In this document: positions 1 through 10,900 of the stretch, piece by piece
How the letters are laid out: each line of letters starts with the position of its first letter
How positions within the stretch are numbered: position 1 is the first letter of the stretch
From: Mycolicibacter virginiensis
Lineage (GTDB): Bacteria; Actinomycetota; Actinomycetes; Mycobacteriales; Mycobacteriaceae
Assembly: GCF_022374935.2 (NCBI RefSeq)
Contig: NZ_CP092430.2
Coordinates: 2,728,001-2,792,000, forward strand
Length of the DNA: 64,000 nt
Direction of reading: 5' to 3'
Notes under the pieces: model-generated
Databases searched by the model: none
The model's input: the letters and a program-made list of their open reading frames with translations, nothing else
Told to the model about the DNA's origin: nothing
Made by a program: the position numbers and the translations under genes

Positions 1-326
1 GGCGCATTGCGGGCGCCGCCCTCGCTGTCCAGCACTGCCGGATCGACGGGATCGGTCGACATCACCGTCTCCCATTTGGGCCATTCGGTGTTGCCGATCT
101 CGACAGCGATCGGGCCGCCCAGGGTGATCCCGTGCCGCACTCCCGACAGCACGGTGACCGCGTCGGCCTCGAACTTCATCCGGGCCCCGCGGCCATAGCC
201 CAGACGCCGGCGAGCGAGCTGATCGGCGATGTCAGCCGAGGTGACGGCCACTCCGGCGACCATGCCCTCGACCATGGCCACCAACGCGCGACCGTGCGAT
301 TCCCCGGCAGTTATCCAACGCAACAC
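1..326 (-). CDS. aroF: Chorismate synthase, N-terminal part (runs off the left edge)
   Basis: Chorismate synthase makes chorismate from 5-enolpyruvylshikimate 3-phosphate, the last shikimate-pathway step. The reverse strand reads the family N-terminus: [20 protein letters not shown], then the RRRLGYGRG segment and the [13 protein letters not shown] stretch. It is in frame to base 1, so roughly the first quarter of the protein is present. A GTG at 326 gives the start used in M. tuberculosis AroF (Rv2540c); an in-frame ATG at 335 is an alternative. aroE lies 1.1 kb upstream, which fits the shikimate gene block of mycobacteria. Recognition is from the sequence itself; the C-terminus cannot be checked. 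Confidence 0.93.
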   Translation of the reverse strand, partial: MLRWITAGESHGRALVAMVEGMVAGVAVTSADIADQLARRRLGYGRGARMKFEADAVTVLSGVRHGITLGGPIAVEIGNTEWPKWETVMSTDPVDPAVLDSEGGARNA

Positions 327-450
327 GTGTCCCATCTTCCCATGCCGGTCAGGCCCGCCGGGGCTTGGAGGAGTTTACGGTTGCACACACCGGCTGCTCA
401 GTGCAGCGACAACCGTGATTCGATCTCGGCTCGAGACCCGTCAGCCGGGT

Positions 451-864
451 TCAGGAACCGTTTTTGAGGATCAGGTAGGTGACGGCGTCGCGGCCGTTGC
501 TCGGCGAGGTCACCGCGTTGAGCTGACTACCGGCATTGCCGACCACCCCGTCAAGGATCTGGTCGAAGTCCTCCGCGGAGGTCTCCGGGTCGATCAGAAC
601 TAACGGCGATTCACCCGGCGGGACAGCCGAACTCGGGTCCAGCAGGTAGCCGCCGAAGGAATCCGCGTTGGCGGCCGAGGTCTGCGCAAACAGGTCCAGC
701 CACTGCACGGTGGCGTCGTTTCCTTCTGCGCTGGACAGCTGAATCGCCGGAACCTGCACGTCAGGCAAGGATGGTGATGCCATGTTGCCGGCAAGGACAA
801 TGCCGCCACCAGCGGCAACCGCAGCAGCTGCCACGCCCCCAACTACAGCTCGCTTCACGGTCAC
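451..864 (-). CDS. Small exported protein of unknown function
   Basis: This is a 137-residue protein I do not recognise. Residues 1-30 form a basic start (MTVKR) followed by an Ala/Gly/Val-rich hydrophobic stretch, which looks like a signal peptide or N-terminal anchor. The remainder is acidic and carries no cysteines or known catalytic motif. It lies between the A24 peptidase gene and aroF on the same strand, but with a 155-bp gap and a plausible promoter of its own, so it is probably transcribed separately. The M. tuberculosis segment between aroF and Rv2551c holds lipoproteins and other genes, so this position is variable between species. Export is inferred from the N-terminus only. Confidence 0.7.
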   Translation of the reverse strand: MTVKRAVVGGVAAAAVAAGGGIVLAGNMASPSLPDVQVPAIQLSSAEGNDATVQWLDLFAQTSAANADSFGGYLLDPSSAVPPGESPLVLIDPETSAEDFDQILDGVVGNAGSQLNAVTSPSNGRDAVTYLILKNGS

Positions 865-907
865 CCCCTCTGGCTACGCACCGGTCAGCAGCAGTTCAAT
901 ACGGTCG

Positions 908-936
908 ATGCTACCTAATAATGGGCTGAGCGGCAA
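908..936 (-). promoter_or_regulatory. Candidate sigma-A-type promoter of the small exported protein gene
   Basis: On the minus strand TTGCCG (931-936) and TAGCAT (908-913) are separated by exactly 17 bp, about 44 bp before the start codon at 864. The match to the -35/-10 consensus is partial and is seen by eye only. Confidence 0.35.
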
Positions 937-1019
937 ACGATTCCTGACAAGGTCACACTCGACGTTAATTTACGTTCCCTGAGCATTACACCGCTGAACG
1001 GCCGCCGGCGCGCACCTGT

Positions 1020-1448
1020 TCACCACGCGCCCAAGCCCGCCGCCAGCGCGCTGGCCAGGCACATCGAGGGTCCGTGCGGCACCGTGCGGCCGCGGCCCGC
1101 CGTCGCCACGAACAACCCCCACAGTCCGGTCAGCAGCGGTGCGGCCAGCGCGGCCAGCAGCCACACGTCGGCGCCGAAAGAGCCGGTCAGCGCCCCGAGC
1201 GCCACGGCCAGCTTGACGTCGCCGGCGCCCAGTCCGGCCGGGGCGATCAGGTGAACGGCCAGATAGACCCCGGTCAAAGCCGCCGCACCGGCCAGCGCCG
1301 CCGGTCCTCGGCCAACGGCGGCAGCCACCGCCGGAACCAGCACCGCCGCGGGCAGCGTCAGCCAGTTCGGCAGTCGGCGCTGCCGGATGTCGTAGCCGCT
1401 CAGCAGCGTCAGCCACGCCAGTACAGAACCAGCCGCCGCCACTTCCAT
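1020..1448 (-). CDS. A24-type prepilin peptidase-like membrane protease
   Basis: A 142-residue, almost entirely hydrophobic protein with the two aspartate motifs of A24 aspartic membrane peptidases. The first is YDIRQRRLPN near residue 20 and the second is GAGDVKL near residue 74. It is the short catalytic-domain-only form, without the N-terminal methylase region of full prepilin peptidases, like M. tuberculosis Rv2551c at the same position beside aroE. Its substrate in mycobacteria is not evident; Flp/Tad-type prepilins are the usual partners and none is in this window. It lies 10 bp after aroE and is probably cotranscribed. Confidence 0.85.
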   Translation of the reverse strand: MEVAAAGSVLAWLTLLSGYDIRQRRLPNWLTLPAAVLVPAVAAAVGRGPAALAGAAALTGVYLAVHLIAPAGLGAGDVKLAVALGALTGSFGADVWLLAALAAPLLTGLWGLFVATAGRGRTVPHGPSMCLASALAAGLGAW

Positions 1449-1458
1449 GGCGTCATGC

Positions 1459-2286
1459 TCAGCCGAGGTCAGCGACCGCGCAAGTCATCTGTGCGCGGGG
1501 CGCGGGCCGACCGGTGAACAGCTCAACCTGGGTGAACGCTTGATGCAGCAGCATCTGCAGGCCGCTGATCACGGTGCCGCCGGCCACGCTCACCGCTGTC
1601 GCCAGTGGAGTGGGCCACGGGTTGTAGATGGCGTCCAGCAGGACGGGCACACCGGACAGGACCGGCGCATACCGGGCGGCGACGTCGGCCGGCAATGTGC
1701 TGACCAGTACCGACGCTTCGGCGGCCGCCGCGGCCAGGTCGGGGTCATCGAGTGCGCAGAAGCGCGCCGGCACACCGACTTCGGTGGCCAACGCCACCAC
1801 CCGCGCGGCGTTGTCGGCGTTGCGTGCGGCCACCGTGATGTGGCTGGCGCCCAGTTCGGTCAGCGCCACAACCGCGGCTGGCGCGGTGCCGCCGGAGCCC
1901 AGCACGATCGCTGACCCCGACACCGAACCGAGCGCCCCGCTCACCCCGTCGACATCGGTGTTGTCGGCCAACCATCCGGTTGCGGTGCGTACCAGCGTGT
2001 TCGCCGAGCCGATGCGTTCGGCGCGCTGGGTGCGTTCGTCGGCGAACGCCAAGGCGGCGAACTTGCCCGGCATGGTGACCGAGACGCCGACCCATTCCGG
2101 TCCGAAACCGGCGACCAGCGCCGGCAACTCTTCGGCGCCGCACTCGATGCGCTCATAGGTCCAGTCCGGCAGACCGAGCGCCCGGTAGGCCGCCAGGTGC
2201 AGTTGCGGTGAGCGTGAGTGGGCGATCGGCGAACCGAGCACCGCGGCCCGGCGCGGTCCGGGGTCAGCGGGAACTGTCGAGGACAC
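1459..2286 (-). CDS. aroE: Shikimate dehydrogenase
   Basis: Reduces 3-dehydroshikimate to shikimate with NADPH, in the cytoplasm. The 275-residue length is normal. The substrate loop GSPIAHSRSPQLH is near residue 19, the catalytic Lys region is in VTMPGKFAA, NTLVRT and ADNTDVDG bind substrate, and the nucleotide-binding turn is GSGGTAPA. The start overlaps the end of mltG by 23 bp, so the two are probably cotranscribed. The order mltG-aroE-A24 peptidase matches Rv2553c-Rv2552c-Rv2551c. Confidence 0.95.
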   Translation of the reverse strand: MSSTVPADPGPRRAAVLGSPIAHSRSPQLHLAAYRALGLPDWTYERIECGAEELPALVAGFGPEWVGVSVTMPGKFAALAFADERTQRAERIGSANTLVRTATGWLADNTDVDGVSGALGSVSGSAIVLGSGGTAPAAVVALTELGASHITVAARNADNAARVVALATEVGVPARFCALDDPDLAAAAAEASVLVSTLPADVAARYAPVLSGVPVLLDAIYNPWPTPLATAVSVAGGTVISGLQMLLHQAFTQVELFTGRPAPRAQMTCAVADLG

Positions 2287-3526
2287 CGTTGTCCAGCGCC
2301 ATCTCGATGTTGTTCAGGTGCTGCTGGTAGTTGTGCGTGAACAGAGTGGTGCCGTCCTTGTCGATCGTCACGAAGTACAGCCAGTCGCCCGGCTCCGGAT
2401 GCTCGGCGGCATGCAGGGCGTCCGTTCCCGGTGAGCAGATCGGGGTGGCCGGCAGACCGTCGGAGGCGTAGGTGTTCCACGGCGTCACCTTGGCCCGGTC
2501 GGCGTCGGTGGTGGCCACCTCCTGGCGGTCCAGCGGATAGTTGACCGTCGAGTCGAACTCCAGCCGCTGCGGCTCCCCCAGCCGATTGTCGATGACCCGG
2601 GCCACCTTGGCGAAGTCGTGCGGCAGCGCTTCGCGTTGCACCAGCGAAGCCACCACCAGCATCTCGTAGGGCGTCATGCCCAGCTGCACGGCGGTGCCGG
2701 GCAGGCCGGACTTGCCCAGTTCCGCGCTGCTCTGGCTGATCAATTTCGACAGCACGGTAGGCGCCGACGCGGTCGGGTCGACGTTCCAGGTGCCCGCCGT
2801 GATCAGCCCTTCGATGCGTCGGTGGTCGCGCCCCAACTTGCTGACCGGCCCCAAGGCCCACTCGGGGACCGACAGTGCCTGCGGCGTCTCGATCTCCGCG
2901 GCGCGACGCAGATCTTGGGCTTTAAGACAGGTGCGGTCACCGTTGAGGTCAAGGCAGCTGGCCTCGGCGATGAGGGTGAACAATCCCGGCGTCACCCGAT
3001 CGGTCTTCATGTCCGTGGTGTCATCGAGTTGACGACCCTCCGGAATCACCAGCTTGCCCACCCGATTCTCCGGGTCGGTGAGCTGCTGCACCGCGGTGGC
3101 CGCCGGGATCTCGGCGCGCAACCGGTAGAAGCCGGGCTGGATCGCCGCGATGGCGGAGTTGCCCTGAGCGGCGTTGAGGAACGTTCCGACGTTGGCGATC
3201 ACCCCCGCCTCCAACATGGTTTCGGCGATCGCGGTGGTGAAGTCACCCTCATGCACCTCGATCAGCACCTGCTGGCCGCCGTCACCGGTGAAGTCGACGA
3301 CGGGACCGCTGGCGTGCCAGTACTTGGAGCCCAGGAAGACCCCGGCGATCGCGACCAGGACGATCAGCGCCACGCCAAGGCCCCGGGCGATCCGGCGGTG
3401 CCGGTTGAGCTGGCGTCGCCGCCGGTTCTCCCGGGCCCGCTGGGTCCGGCTCATCCGGCGCCTCGGCGGGCCTACCGCTTCCGGTTTGGCCTTGCCGTAA
3501 GCCGTCCCACGTTGTTCGTCAGACAT
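2264..3526 (-). CDS. mltG: Endolytic murein transglycosylase (MltG/YceG family)
   Basis: MltG proteins cleave nascent glycan strands at the membrane and so set glycan length. The 420-residue protein has a basic cytoplasmic N-terminus (about residues 20-48), one membrane helix near residues 49-68 ([16 protein letters not shown]), and an extracytoplasmic YceG domain. [10 protein letters not shown] carries the expected catalytic glutamate, and the C-terminal segment ends with [16 protein letters not shown], typical of the family. The start overlaps ruvX by 8 bp and the end overlaps aroE by 23 bp, which points to a compact operon. This is the ortholog of Rv2553c. Confidence 0.92.
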   Translation of the reverse strand: MSDEQRGTAYGKAKPEAVGPPRRRMSRTQRARENRRRRQLNRHRRIARGLGVALIVLVAIAGVFLGSKYWHASGPVVDFTGDGGQQVLIEVHEGDFTTAIAETMLEAGVIANVGTFLNAAQGNSAIAAIQPGFYRLRAEIPAATAVQQLTDPENRVGKLVIPEGRQLDDTTDMKTDRVTPGLFTLIAEASCLDLNGDRTCLKAQDLRRAAEIETPQALSVPEWALGPVSKLGRDHRRIEGLITAGTWNVDPTASAPTVLSKLISQSSAELGKSGLPGTAVQLGMTPYEMLVVASLVQREALPHDFAKVARVIDNRLGEPQRLEFDSTVNYPLDRQEVATTDADRAKVTPWNTYASDGLPATPICSPGTDALHAAEHPEPGDWLYFVTIDKDGTTLFTHNYQQHLNNIEMALDNGVLDSSR

Positions 3527-4043
3527 CGTTGTCCTCCGTCGGGGCCGGCGCGCTCAGGGCCCGGCGCTGGTCGAGCCAGCTCTGCAGGATCGTCACCGCA
3601 GCGGCCTGGTCGATCACCGAACGCTGACGTTTGGCGCGCATCCCGGCCGCGTGCAGCGTCCGCGCCGCGCTGACGGTGCTCAGGCGCTCGTCGACCAGCC
3701 GCACCGGCGCGAGCCGACGTCGTTGAGACAGCACCCGGGCCAGATCGTCAGCCACTGCGACGGCATCCTCGACGGCTGAGCCGGCCCGGTCGGCCAGGGT
3801 GCGCGGCAATCCCACCACTACTTCGACGACGTCGTATTCGTCGGCAAGATCAGCCAGTCGGCGCAGGTGCGAGCCGGAGGCGTGTCGTCGCACCGTCTCC
3901 ACCGGGGTCGCCAACAGTCCGTCGGGGTCGCTACACGACACCCCGATCCGCACACTGCCCACATCCACCCCGAGCCGTCGTCCGCGGCCGGGATCGTCCG
4001 GCCCGCCGGGCCGGTCCGGGGTGCGATGGTGGGGTGAGGTCAC
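3519..4043 (-). CDS. ruvX: YqgF/RuvX-type RNase H-fold nuclease
   Basis: A 174-residue protein of the YqgF family, which is implicated in Holliday-junction-like resolution or pre-16S rRNA processing. It shows the family's [12 protein letters not shown] strand near residue 25 with the first acidic residue, VVVGLPRTL near 77, and [10 protein letters not shown] near 116. The first 24 residues are a Pro/Arg-rich extension, so translation could begin a little further in. It overlaps alaS by 4 bp (ATGA) and mltG by 8 bp. The alaS-ruvX-mltG order is the usual one in mycobacteria (Rv2555c-Rv2554c-Rv2553c). Confidence 0.92.
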   Translation of the reverse strand: MTSPHHRTPDRPGGPDDPGRGRRLGVDVGSVRIGVSCSDPDGLLATPVETVRRHASGSHLRRLADLADEYDVVEVVVGLPRTLADRAGSAVEDAVAVADDLARVLSQRRRLAPVRLVDERLSTVSAARTLHAAGMRAKRQRSVIDQAAAVTILQSWLDQRRALSAPAPTEDNDV

Positions 4044-6742
4044 GCCGGCGCGCTCCGGGCGACCGCCGCGCGGACCGCCGCGAGCGCGGCCTCGATCCCG
4101 GCGGAGTCCTTACCGGAGCCCTGCGCCAGATCGGCCTTGCCACCGCCGCGGCCGGACACCGCCGCCGCCAGGTCCTTGACCAGATCATCGGCGCGCAACC
4201 CGAGCTCTTGCGCGGCGGCATTGGCAGCCACCACATAAGGCACGCTGCCTTGCGAATCCGAGCCATCGGCGATCAGCGCCACCACCGCGGGCGCCTCGCC
4301 CAGCTTGCCGCGGATGTCGCCGACCAGCGAACGCAGGTCGCCGCCGCCGATACCGCCCGACATCCGCTGCGCCACCAGGCGCACGTTACCGATCTGTTCG
4401 GCGCCGGCGGCGGCATTCGCAGCAGCCGCCCGGGCACCGGCCAGCCGGGCGCGGTCCAACTCCTTCTCGGCGGCCTTGAGGCGCTCGACCAGGTTGGCCA
4501 CCCGAGCCGGCACTTCCTCCGAGGGCACCTTCAGCGACGAGGCCAGCCCGGCCATCAACGCGCGCTCCTTGGCCAGGTGCCGGAACGAGTCCAACCCGAC
4601 GTAGGCCTCGACGCGCCGCACCCCCGAGCCGACCGACGACTCGCCCAGGATGGTGACCGGACCGATCTGCGCCGAGTTGTGCACGTGGGTGCCGCCGCAC
4701 AGTTCCAGTGAGAACGGCCCGCCGATCTCGACGACGCGCACCTTCTCGGGGTACTTCTCGCCGAACATCGCCATGGCGCCCATGGCCTTGGCCTTCTCGA
4801 GTTCTTCGGTGAAGGTGTGCACCTCGAAGTCGGCCTGGACCGCCTCGTTGGTGACCTCCTCCACCTGGCGGCGTTGCTCATCGCTGAGCGCGCCCTGCCA
4901 GTTGAAGTCGAACCGTAGATACCCGGGCCGGTTCAGCGAGCCGGCCTGAACCGCGTTGGGCCCCAGCACCTGCCGCAGCGCGGCGTGCACCATATGGGTG
5001 CCCGAGTGGCCCTGGGTAGCGCCCTTGCGCCAGCCCTGGTCCACCGCTGCGGTAACGGTGTCGCCCTCGACGAATTCGCCGGACTCGACATTGACCCGGT
5101 GCACGAACAGCGTCTGAGCGATCTTCTGCACGTCGGTGACCGTGGCTTGGGCGGTGCCGGCACTGATGGTGCCGACGTCGGCGATCTGTCCACCGGCCTC
5201 GGCATACAACGGGGTGCGGTCCAACACCAGCTCGACGCGATCCGCGACCACGCCCTTCTGGTCCTCGTGCGACACCACCGGCACCCGCTTGCCGTCGACG
5301 AAGATGCCCAGGATGCGGCCCTCGGTGGTGAGCTCGTTGAATCCGGTGAACTCGGTGGGTCCGGCGTCGATCAGCTCCCGGTAGGCGCTCAGGTCGGCGT
5401 GGGCGTGCTTGCGCGCGGCGGCGTCGGCCTTGGCGCGCTGTCGCTGCTCGGCCATCAGCGTGCGGAACCCGGCCTCGTCGACCTGCAGGCCGGCCTCCGA
5501 GGCCATCTCCAGGGTGAGCTCGATCGGGAAACCGTAGGTGTCGTGCAGGGCGAAGGCGTCGCTGCCGGAGAGCACGGTGGCCCCGGCGGACCGGGTGGCT
5601 GCCGCCGCGTCCTCGAACAGCTTCGAGCCCGAGGTCAGGGTCCGGTTGAACGCGGTCTCCTCGGCGACCGCGATCCGGTTGATCCGGTCGAAGTCGGTGA
5701 CCAGTTCTGGGTACGACGGGCCCATCGCATCGCGCACGGTTGCCATCAGCTCGCCGACGATCGGGCCCTCGATGCCCAGCAGCTTGGCCGAGCGGATCAC
5801 CCGGCGCAGCAGCCGGCGCAGCACGTAGCCGCGGCCGTCGTTGCCGGGACTCACGCCATCACCGATCAGGATGGCCGCGGTGCGGGAGTGGTCGGCGATG
5901 ATCCGGTAGCGCACGTCGTCGGCGTCATTGCCGGTGTTGTAGCCCCGCGGCGCGCGGGTGGCGACCAGGTCGATGACCGGGCGAACCAGGTCGGTCTCGT
6001 AGACGTTGTGCACGCCCTGAAGCAGGAAGGCGACCCGCTCGATGCCCATGCCGGTGTCGATGTTCTGGCGCGGCAGCGGCCCGAGGATCTCGAAGTCCTC
6101 CTTGGAGGTGCCCTCGCCGCGCTCGTTCTGCATGAAAACGAGGTTCCAGATCTCGATGTAGCGGTCCTCGTTGGCGATCGGGCCGCCATCGACACCGAAC
6201 TCCGGGCCGCGGTCGTAGTAGATCTCCGACGACGGGCCGCAGGGTCCCGGGATGCCCATCGACCAGTAGTTGTCGGCCATGCCGCGGCGCTGGATCCGCT
6301 CGAGCGGCAATCCCGCGATCTCCTGCCACAACGCGATGGCCTCGTCGTCGTCGAGATAGACGGTGGCCCACAGCCGTTCGGGGTCCAGTCCGTAACCGCC
6401 GTCGGCGACGCTGCCCGTCAGCAGCGTCCAGGCCAGTTCGATCGCCCCGCGCTTGAAGTAGTCGCCGAACGAGAAGTTGCCGGCCATCTGGAAGAAGGTG
6501 TTGTGCCGGGTGGTGATGCCCACCTCGTCGATATCCGGGGTACGGATGCACTTCTGGATGCTGGTGGCGGTGGCGTACGGCGGGGTGCGCTGGCCCAGGA
6601 AGAACGGCACGAACTGCACCATCCCGGCGTTGATGAACAACAGGTTGGGGTCATCCAGGATCACCGAAGCGCTGGGCACCTCGGTGTGGCCCGCTTTCAC
6701 GAAGTGATCGAGGAAGCGTTTCCTGATCTCGTGTGTCTGCAC
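4040..6742 (-). CDS. alaS: Alanyl-tRNA synthetase
   Basis: Charges tRNA-Ala. The 900-residue length is normal for bacterial AlaRS. The order is a class II catalytic core (starting [20 protein letters not shown]), a tRNA-recognition domain, an editing domain with the zinc motif HSGTHMVH (around residue 580) paired with CGGTHVHN (around residue 683), and a C-terminal coiled-coil/DHHA1-type region. The ATG at 6742 gives the standard N-terminus [10 protein letters not shown]. It is the first gene of the run alaS-ruvX-mltG-aroE. Confidence 0.97.
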   Translation of the reverse strand: MQTHEIRKRFLDHFVKAGHTEVPSASVILDDPNLLFINAGMVQFVPFFLGQRTPPYATATSIQKCIRTPDIDEVGITTRHNTFFQMAGNFSFGDYFKRGAIELAWTLLTGSVADGGYGLDPERLWATVYLDDDEAIALWQEIAGLPLERIQRRGMADNYWSMGIPGPCGPSSEIYYDRGPEFGVDGGPIANEDRYIEIWNLVFMQNERGEGTSKEDFEILGPLPRQNIDTGMGIERVAFLLQGVHNVYETDLVRPVIDLVATRAPRGYNTGNDADDVRYRIIADHSRTAAILIGDGVSPGNDGRGYVLRRLLRRVIRSAKLLGIEGPIVGELMATVRDAMGPSYPELVTDFDRINRIAVAEETAFNRTLTSGSKLFEDAAAATRSAGATVLSGSDAFALHDTYGFPIELTLEMASEAGLQVDEAGFRTLMAEQRQRAKADAAARKHAHADLSAYRELIDAGPTEFTGFNELTTEGRILGIFVDGKRVPVVSHEDQKGVVADRVELVLDRTPLYAEAGGQIADVGTISAGTAQATVTDVQKIAQTLFVHRVNVESGEFVEGDTVTAAVDQGWRKGATQGHSGTHMVHAALRQVLGPNAVQAGSLNRPGYLRFDFNWQGALSDEQRRQVEEVTNEAVQADFEVHTFTEELEKAKAMGAMAMFGEKYPEKVRVVEIGGPFSLELCGGTHVHNSAQIGPVTILGESSVGSGVRRVEAYVGLDSFRHLAKERALMAGLASSLKVPSEEVPARVANLVERLKAAEKELDRARLAGARAAAANAAAGAEQIGNVRLVAQRMSGGIGGGDLRSLVGDIRGKLGEAPAVVALIADGSDSQGSVPYVVAANAAAQELGLRADDLVKDLAAAVSGRGGGKADLAQGSGKDSAGIEAALAAVRAAVARSAPA

Positions 6743-6826
6743 TATCTATCGCTTCCCGCCGTCTCGTCCATTTAGACGGCACTACAGTACCGGGCTGCCG
6801 ATCGCATTCTCAGCAGGCAAGGATCC

Positions 6827-7237
6827 TCAGGTGGTGGCGGCGACGACAAAACTCAATCGCACACTTCGACGAGGGTTGTCGCGGTTCAGGTCGACCAGGA
6901 CGACGGACTGCCAGATTCCCAGCAGCGGCTCACCGCCGACCACCGGAACGGTGATCGACGGCGCGACGATCGCCGGCAGCACATGATCGGCCCCGTGCCC
7001 CGGCGACCCATGCGCGTGCCGGTAGCGGTCGTCACGCGGCAAGAGCCGCTCCAGCGCGTCGACCAGGTCGGAATCGGACCCGGCACCGGTCTCGATGATC
7101 GCCACCCCGGCCGTCGCGTGCGGTACGAAGACATTGCACAGCCCGTCACCGTGACCCGCGCAGAACGACCGCACCTGATCGGTGAGGTCGACGGTGCGAC
7201 GCCGGGAGGTGTCGACGCCGAGCACTTCGGTCTTCAT
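6827..7237 (-). CDS. YjbQ/UPF0047 family protein
   Basis: A 136-residue protein of the YjbQ family (secondary thiamine-phosphate-synthase-like fold). It has the conserved [13 protein letters not shown] strand and the histidine-rich [10 protein letters not shown] loop, both thought to form an anion or metal site. The ATG at 7237 ([10 protein letters not shown]) is chosen because it matches the family start; the frame is open upstream but the extra residues look non-family. It is the ortholog of Rv2556c. It is divergent from the following plus-strand gene. Confidence 0.88.
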   Translation of the reverse strand: MKTEVLGVDTSRRRTVDLTDQVRSFCAGHGDGLCNVFVPHATAGVAIIETGAGSDSDLVDALERLLPRDDRYRHAHGSPGHGADHVLPAIVAPSITVPVVGGEPLLGIWQSVVLVDLNRDNPRRSVRLSFVVAATT

Positions 7238-7442
7238 ATCTGCAAGCCTACGGACGTTCCGGCGGGCTCGGTCTGTGGGCGCAGCCTCACTGTTTTGGGC
7301 CCAGCGGTGTGGGTTTGCCACTGGTCGGCGCGCATCGCGAGGCAGGCCGAATTTCCTATTGTCACAACCCGTTCAGCGGAGGAGGGTGGTACGTGGGCCG
7401 GTGGCGCCACCGGGGCGCTGCCCCGTTACAAAGGAGCCAATC

Positions 7443-8063
7443 GTGTACGCACGCTCCACCACTGTGATCGCGCAATCCTCACCGCTTGACGACGGAATTG
7501 CGCATATTCGGGACGAGACCATGCCAGCACTCCAGCAGATCGATGGGTGTGTGGGTGTGTCGCTGTTGGTCGACCGACAGACTGGCCGCTGCATCGCTAC
7601 CAGTTCATGGGAGACCGAGGAGGCGATGCACGCCAGCGCAGAGCATGTCCGGCCGATTCGGGACCGGGCGGCGATGACATTCGGCGGATCGCCCACCATC
7701 GAAGAATGGGACATCGCGGTGCTGCACCGCGACCACCACACCCACGCCGGGTCGTGCGTACGGGCCACCTGGGTCAAGGTGCCACCGGAGCGGATGGACG
7801 AAGGCATCGAGTACTACAAGTCATCGGTGCTACCGCAGATCGAGGGCCTCGACGGGTTCAGCAGCGCGAGCCTGATGGTGGACCGTGCATCGGGCCGCGC
7901 TGTCTCGTGTGCCACGTTCGACAGCCGGGAGGCCATGGAGCGAAACCGCGACCAGGCGACCGAGCTCAAGACCCAATCGATGCGGGAAGCCGGCGCTGAG
8001 GAACTCGACGAGTGCGAGTTCGAGCTGGCGGTGGCTCATCTGCGAGTGCCCGAACTGGTGTAG
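7443..8063 (+). CDS. Rv2557/Rv2558-like protein with two antibiotic-monooxygenase-type (ABM) repeats
   Basis: A 206-residue protein like M. tuberculosis Rv2557 and Rv2558, whose products are reported as starvation-induced. The GTG at 7443 is preceded by a good ribosome-binding site (AAAGGAG at about 7428-7434) and gives [10 protein letters not shown]. Two similar halves can be seen: residues about 4-95, and about 100-200, each with a DGIxxxRDxxxPxLxxxxG-type pattern and a terminal aspartate/histidine-containing strand. The fold is probably a dimeric alpha-beta barrel. No catalytic residues can be assigned. M. tuberculosis has two adjacent paralogs; only one copy is present here. Confidence 0.8.
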   Translation: MYARSTTVIAQSSPLDDGIAHIRDETMPALQQIDGCVGVSLLVDRQTGRCIATSSWETEEAMHASAEHVRPIRDRAAMTFGGSPTIEEWDIAVLHRDHHTHAGSCVRATWVKVPPERMDEGIEYYKSSVLPQIEGLDGFSSASLMVDRASGRAVSCATFDSREAMERNRDQATELKTQSMREAGAEELDECEFELAVAHLRVPELV

Positions 8064-8122
8064 CGGGCTGACCCCGTTACCTTCACACCGAGGCCGGCGT
8101 TGCACCTTGAGTTCGCGGCGGA

Positions 8123-8257
8123 TTACCCCTCGTCGATCAGTGCCACCCGCGCCAGGGTGTTCCGCGCCACCTTGACGTGCGCGGCGTCAACCAGCACGCC
8201 GTCGACCCCGACCGCGCCCAGCCCCTTCGCCTCACCCTCGCGGTAGGCGAGCAACAT
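8123..8257 (-). pseudogene. C-terminal remnant of an HpcH/HpaI-type (CoA ester lyase) aldolase
   Basis: Between the Rv2557-like gene and rarA the minus strand reads a 44-residue segment ending in TAA at 8123: MLLAYREGEAKGLGAVGVDG followed by VLVDAAHVKVARNTLAR. This matches the closing segment of CitE/HpcH-family CoA-ester lyases (consensus GxGAVxVDGxxVDxxxxxxAxxxLA). No upstream catalytic domain exists: the frame reaches the rarA stop at 8338 within about 80 bp. It is therefore interpreted as the tail of a deleted gene. Family assignment is by eye. Confidence 0.5.
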
Positions 8258-8337
8258 GCCCCTCGACGCCGGGCGCTCGCTGGCCGATTGGCTGGGCCAG
8301 ACCGGCTCGGCCGGCTGACGAAAACACGCCTGGTGCG

Positions 8338-9696
8338 CTAGCGGCGCCGGATGATGGCCCTGAGTCGCGCCAGTCGCCCGCCGATCTCGCGTTCCGCTCC
8401 CCGACCGGTGGGCTGATAGTAGTCCACACCGACCAGATCATCGGGTGGATATTGTTGCGGCACAACGCCGTCGGGATGATCGTGGGCGTACCGGTAACCG
8501 ACCGCATTGCCCAGGGACTGCGCCCCCGCATAGTGCCCGTCGCGCAGGTGCGCCGGAACCGCCCCGGCCTTGCCGGCCCGGATGTCAGCCATGGCGGCGC
8601 CCAGCGCGGTGGTCACAGCGTTGGACTTCGGCGCTGTTGCCAGGTGCACGGTGGCGTGCGCCAGGGTCAGTTGCGCCTCGGGCATACCGATCAGCGCGAC
8701 CGTCTGCGCCGCGGCCACCGCGGTTTGCAGCGCGGTCGGATCGCCCATCCCGATGTCTTCGCTGGCCAGAATCATCAGCCGACGGGCGATGAACCGCGGG
8801 TCCTCCCCCGCGACCAGCATCCGGGCCAGGTAGTGCAGCGCGGCGTCGACGTCGGAGCCGCGCACCGACTTGATGAACGCACTGATCACGTCGTAGTGCT
8901 GGTCGCCGTCGCGGTCGTAGCGCACCGCGGCCTGATCCAGGGATCCCTCGACGATCTCCACGGTGATCTGTTCGCCCGCCGCCACCCCTTCCGACGCTAC
9001 TTCCAGTGCGGTCAAAGCCCGGCGGGCATCGCCGGCGGCCAGCCGAACCAGCAGGTCGACGGCGTCGGGCGCCACCTCGATGCGTCCGCCCAGGCCGCGC
9101 TCGTCGTCGATAGCGCGCCGCACCACCGTGGCGATGTCCTCGGGCCCCAGCGGCCGCAGCTGCAGGATCAGCGACCGGCTCAGCAGCGGGGCGACCACCG
9201 AGAACGACGGGTTCTCCGTGGTGGCGGCCACCAGCAGCACCACGCGGTTCTCCACCGCGGCCAGCAACGCGTCCTGCTGGGTTTTGGAGAAGCGGTGTAC
9301 CTCATCGATGAACAGCACGGTCTGTTCGCCGTATGCGGCCGCGCGTCGCGCGGTGTCGATCACGGCGCGCACTTCTTTGACCCCGGCACTCAGGGCTGAC
9401 AGCGCCTCGAATCGTCGTCCGGTGGCACCGGAGATCAGCGAGGCCAGCGTGGTCTTTCCGGTACCGGGCGGACCGTAGAGGATGACCGAGGCCGCTCCGG
9501 AGCCGTCGACCAGCCGACGCAGCGGGGAGCCCTGGCCCAGCAGGTGATCCTGGCCGACCACCTCGTCGAGGGACGCCGGACGCATCCGCACCGCCAACGG
9601 CGTGGAGGTGCCGGCGCCCGCCCCATGCGGCTCGGGCGCCGGGGCGCCGGTGAGGTCGAACAGTCCGTCGGACACGCCTTCAGGCATACCACGCAC
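8338..9696 (-). CDS. rarA: Replication-associated recombination protein A (AAA+ ATPase)
   Basis: A RarA/MgsA/WRNIP-type clamp-loader-like ATPase that acts at stalled replication forks. In the 452-residue protein Walker A is [11 protein letters not shown] (about residue 76) and Walker B is [15 protein letters not shown] (about 130). The sensor-1 region AATTENPSF and the C-terminal MgsA tetramerisation domain with [16 protein letters not shown] follow. In-frame starts downstream of 9696 (ATG at 9687, GTG at 9675) are also possible. It is the ortholog of Rv2559c. Confidence 0.94.
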   Translation of the reverse strand: MRGMPEGVSDGLFDLTGAPAPEPHGAGAGTSTPLAVRMRPASLDEVVGQDHLLGQGSPLRRLVDGSGAASVILYGPPGTGKTTLASLISGATGRRFEALSALSAGVKEVRAVIDTARRAAAYGEQTVLFIDEVHRFSKTQQDALLAAVENRVVLLVAATTENPSFSVVAPLLSRSLILQLRPLGPEDIATVVRRAIDDERGLGGRIEVAPDAVDLLVRLAAGDARRALTALEVASEGVAAGEQITVEIVEGSLDQAAVRYDRDGDQHYDVISAFIKSVRGSDVDAALHYLARMLVAGEDPRFIARRLMILASEDIGMGDPTALQTAVAAAQTVALIGMPEAQLTLAHATVHLATAPKSNAVTTALGAAMADIRAGKAGAVPAHLRDGHYAGAQSLGNAVGYRYAHDHPDGVVPQQYPPDDLVGVDYYQPTGRGAEREIGGRLARLRAIIRRR

Positions 9697-9728
9697 GCCC
9701 GCTGATCGCTGTCAGCCGCCCCGCCGGT

Positions 9729-10847
9729 TCAGCGGTGCATGATCACCCCGCGGATGTTCTTGCCGTCACGCAGATCCTGGTAGCCCTCGTTGACCTGCTC
9801 CAGGGTGTAGCGGCGGGTCACCAGCTCATCGAGCTTGAGCTGGCCGGCATCGTAGAGGCGCAGCAGTCGCACGATGTCGTACTGCGGGTTGGCGCCCCCG
9901 AAGAGCGTGCCTTTGATCGTCTTTCCGAACAGTGCCAGCATGGTGCCCGACACCTGCACATCGAGGTCCTCCAAGCGTGCCATCGCCGCGATGACGACGG
10001 TGCCGCCCTTGCCGACGGTGTTGATCGCGGCGGTCGTGACGGCCTCACCGAGATCGCCGACGGTGATCAACGCCTGGTCGGCCATCTGCCCCCAGGTCAG
10101 CTCGGCGACCTTCTCCATCGCCTCCTCGGCGGTGGCGAACGCATGCGTGGCACCCAGCTTCAAGGCAGTCTCGCGTTTGAACTCCACCGGGTCGACCGCC
10201 ACCACGTACTTGGCGCCCGCGTGCGCGGCGCCCTGCACCGCGTTGATGCCGACCCCGCCGATGCCGTAGACCACCACGGTGTCCCCGGCGCGCACCCCAC
10301 CGTCGTAGTTGGCCGTCGCCCAGCCCGTGGGCACGCCGCAGCCGGCCAGCACCGCGGTCTCCAGCGGCAGCCAATCGTCGACCTTGACCACCGAGTGCTG
10401 CGAGACCGTCGCCCGCTCCGCGAAGGTGCCGAGCATGCAGAACCCGCCGTAATCGGTTCCACCCGAGTGGAATCGGAAGGTGCCGTCGGGCATACAGCCC
10501 TCCAGGATGGTGGCGCCCATGTCGCACAGGTTCTGCCGTCCGGTCGAGCAGTACCGGCAGGCCCCGCAACTGGGGATGAAACAGCACACCACGTGATCGC
10601 CGGGCTTGACCTTGGTGACCCCAGGTCCGACGTCCTCGATGATCCCGGAGCCCTCGTGCCCGCCGACGATCGGGAACCGGTTCGGCCAGTCACCGTCGGC
10701 AACATGCAGGTCCGAGTGACACAGCCCAGCCGCGGTGAACTTGATCAGCACCTCGCCCGGGCCGGGCCCGTCGAGGTCCAACTCCATGATCTCGAAGGGC
10801 TGGTTGGGCGCATGCGCCACGGCGGCAATTGTTTTCATGCCTGCCAT
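9729..10847 (-). CDS. Zinc-dependent alcohol dehydrogenase, NDMA-dependent type
   Basis: A 372-residue medium-chain dehydrogenase. The catalytic zinc ligands are in GLCHSDLH and GGHEGSG, the structural zinc lobe is [15 protein letters not shown] (four cysteines), and the Rossmann glycine motif is [14 protein letters not shown]. The overall sequence resembles the actinobacterial N,N-dimethyl-4-nitrosoaniline-dependent alcohol dehydrogenases (AdhB/AdhD types of mycobacteria), which carry tightly bound NAD and may use a mycofactocin-type electron carrier. Cofactor dependence is inferred from family resemblance. A second in-frame ATG at 10838 ([11 protein letters not shown]) is the more usual start. 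The upstream region contains the 55-bp minisatellite. Confidence 0.9.
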   Translation of the reverse strand: MAGMKTIAAVAHAPNQPFEIMELDLDGPGPGEVLIKFTAAGLCHSDLHVADGDWPNRFPIVGGHEGSGIIEDVGPGVTKVKPGDHVVCCFIPSCGACRYCSTGRQNLCDMGATILEGCMPDGTFRFHSGGTDYGGFCMLGTFAERATVSQHSVVKVDDWLPLETAVLAGCGVPTGWATANYDGGVRAGDTVVVYGIGGVGINAVQGAAHAGAKYVVAVDPVEFKRETALKLGATHAFATAEEAMEKVAELTWGQMADQALITVGDLGEAVTTAAINTVGKGGTVVIAAMARLEDLDVQVSGTMLALFGKTIKGTLFGGANPQYDIVRLLRLYDAGQLKLDELVTRRYTLEQVNEGYQDLRDGKNIRGVIMHR

Positions 10848-10900
10848 CCAACCGGCTCAGGCGACCGCGGTGGCCCGATTCAGCCGGATTGCCGGTCCAG

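Noticed and set aside
4985..6775. Long open frame antisense to alaS
   Set aside because: It mirrors alaS codons in a GC-rich genome, has no family features, and alaS is certain. The same applies to long plus-strand frames over aspS (12877-14976), relA (27502-29535) and eccC (52200-54275).
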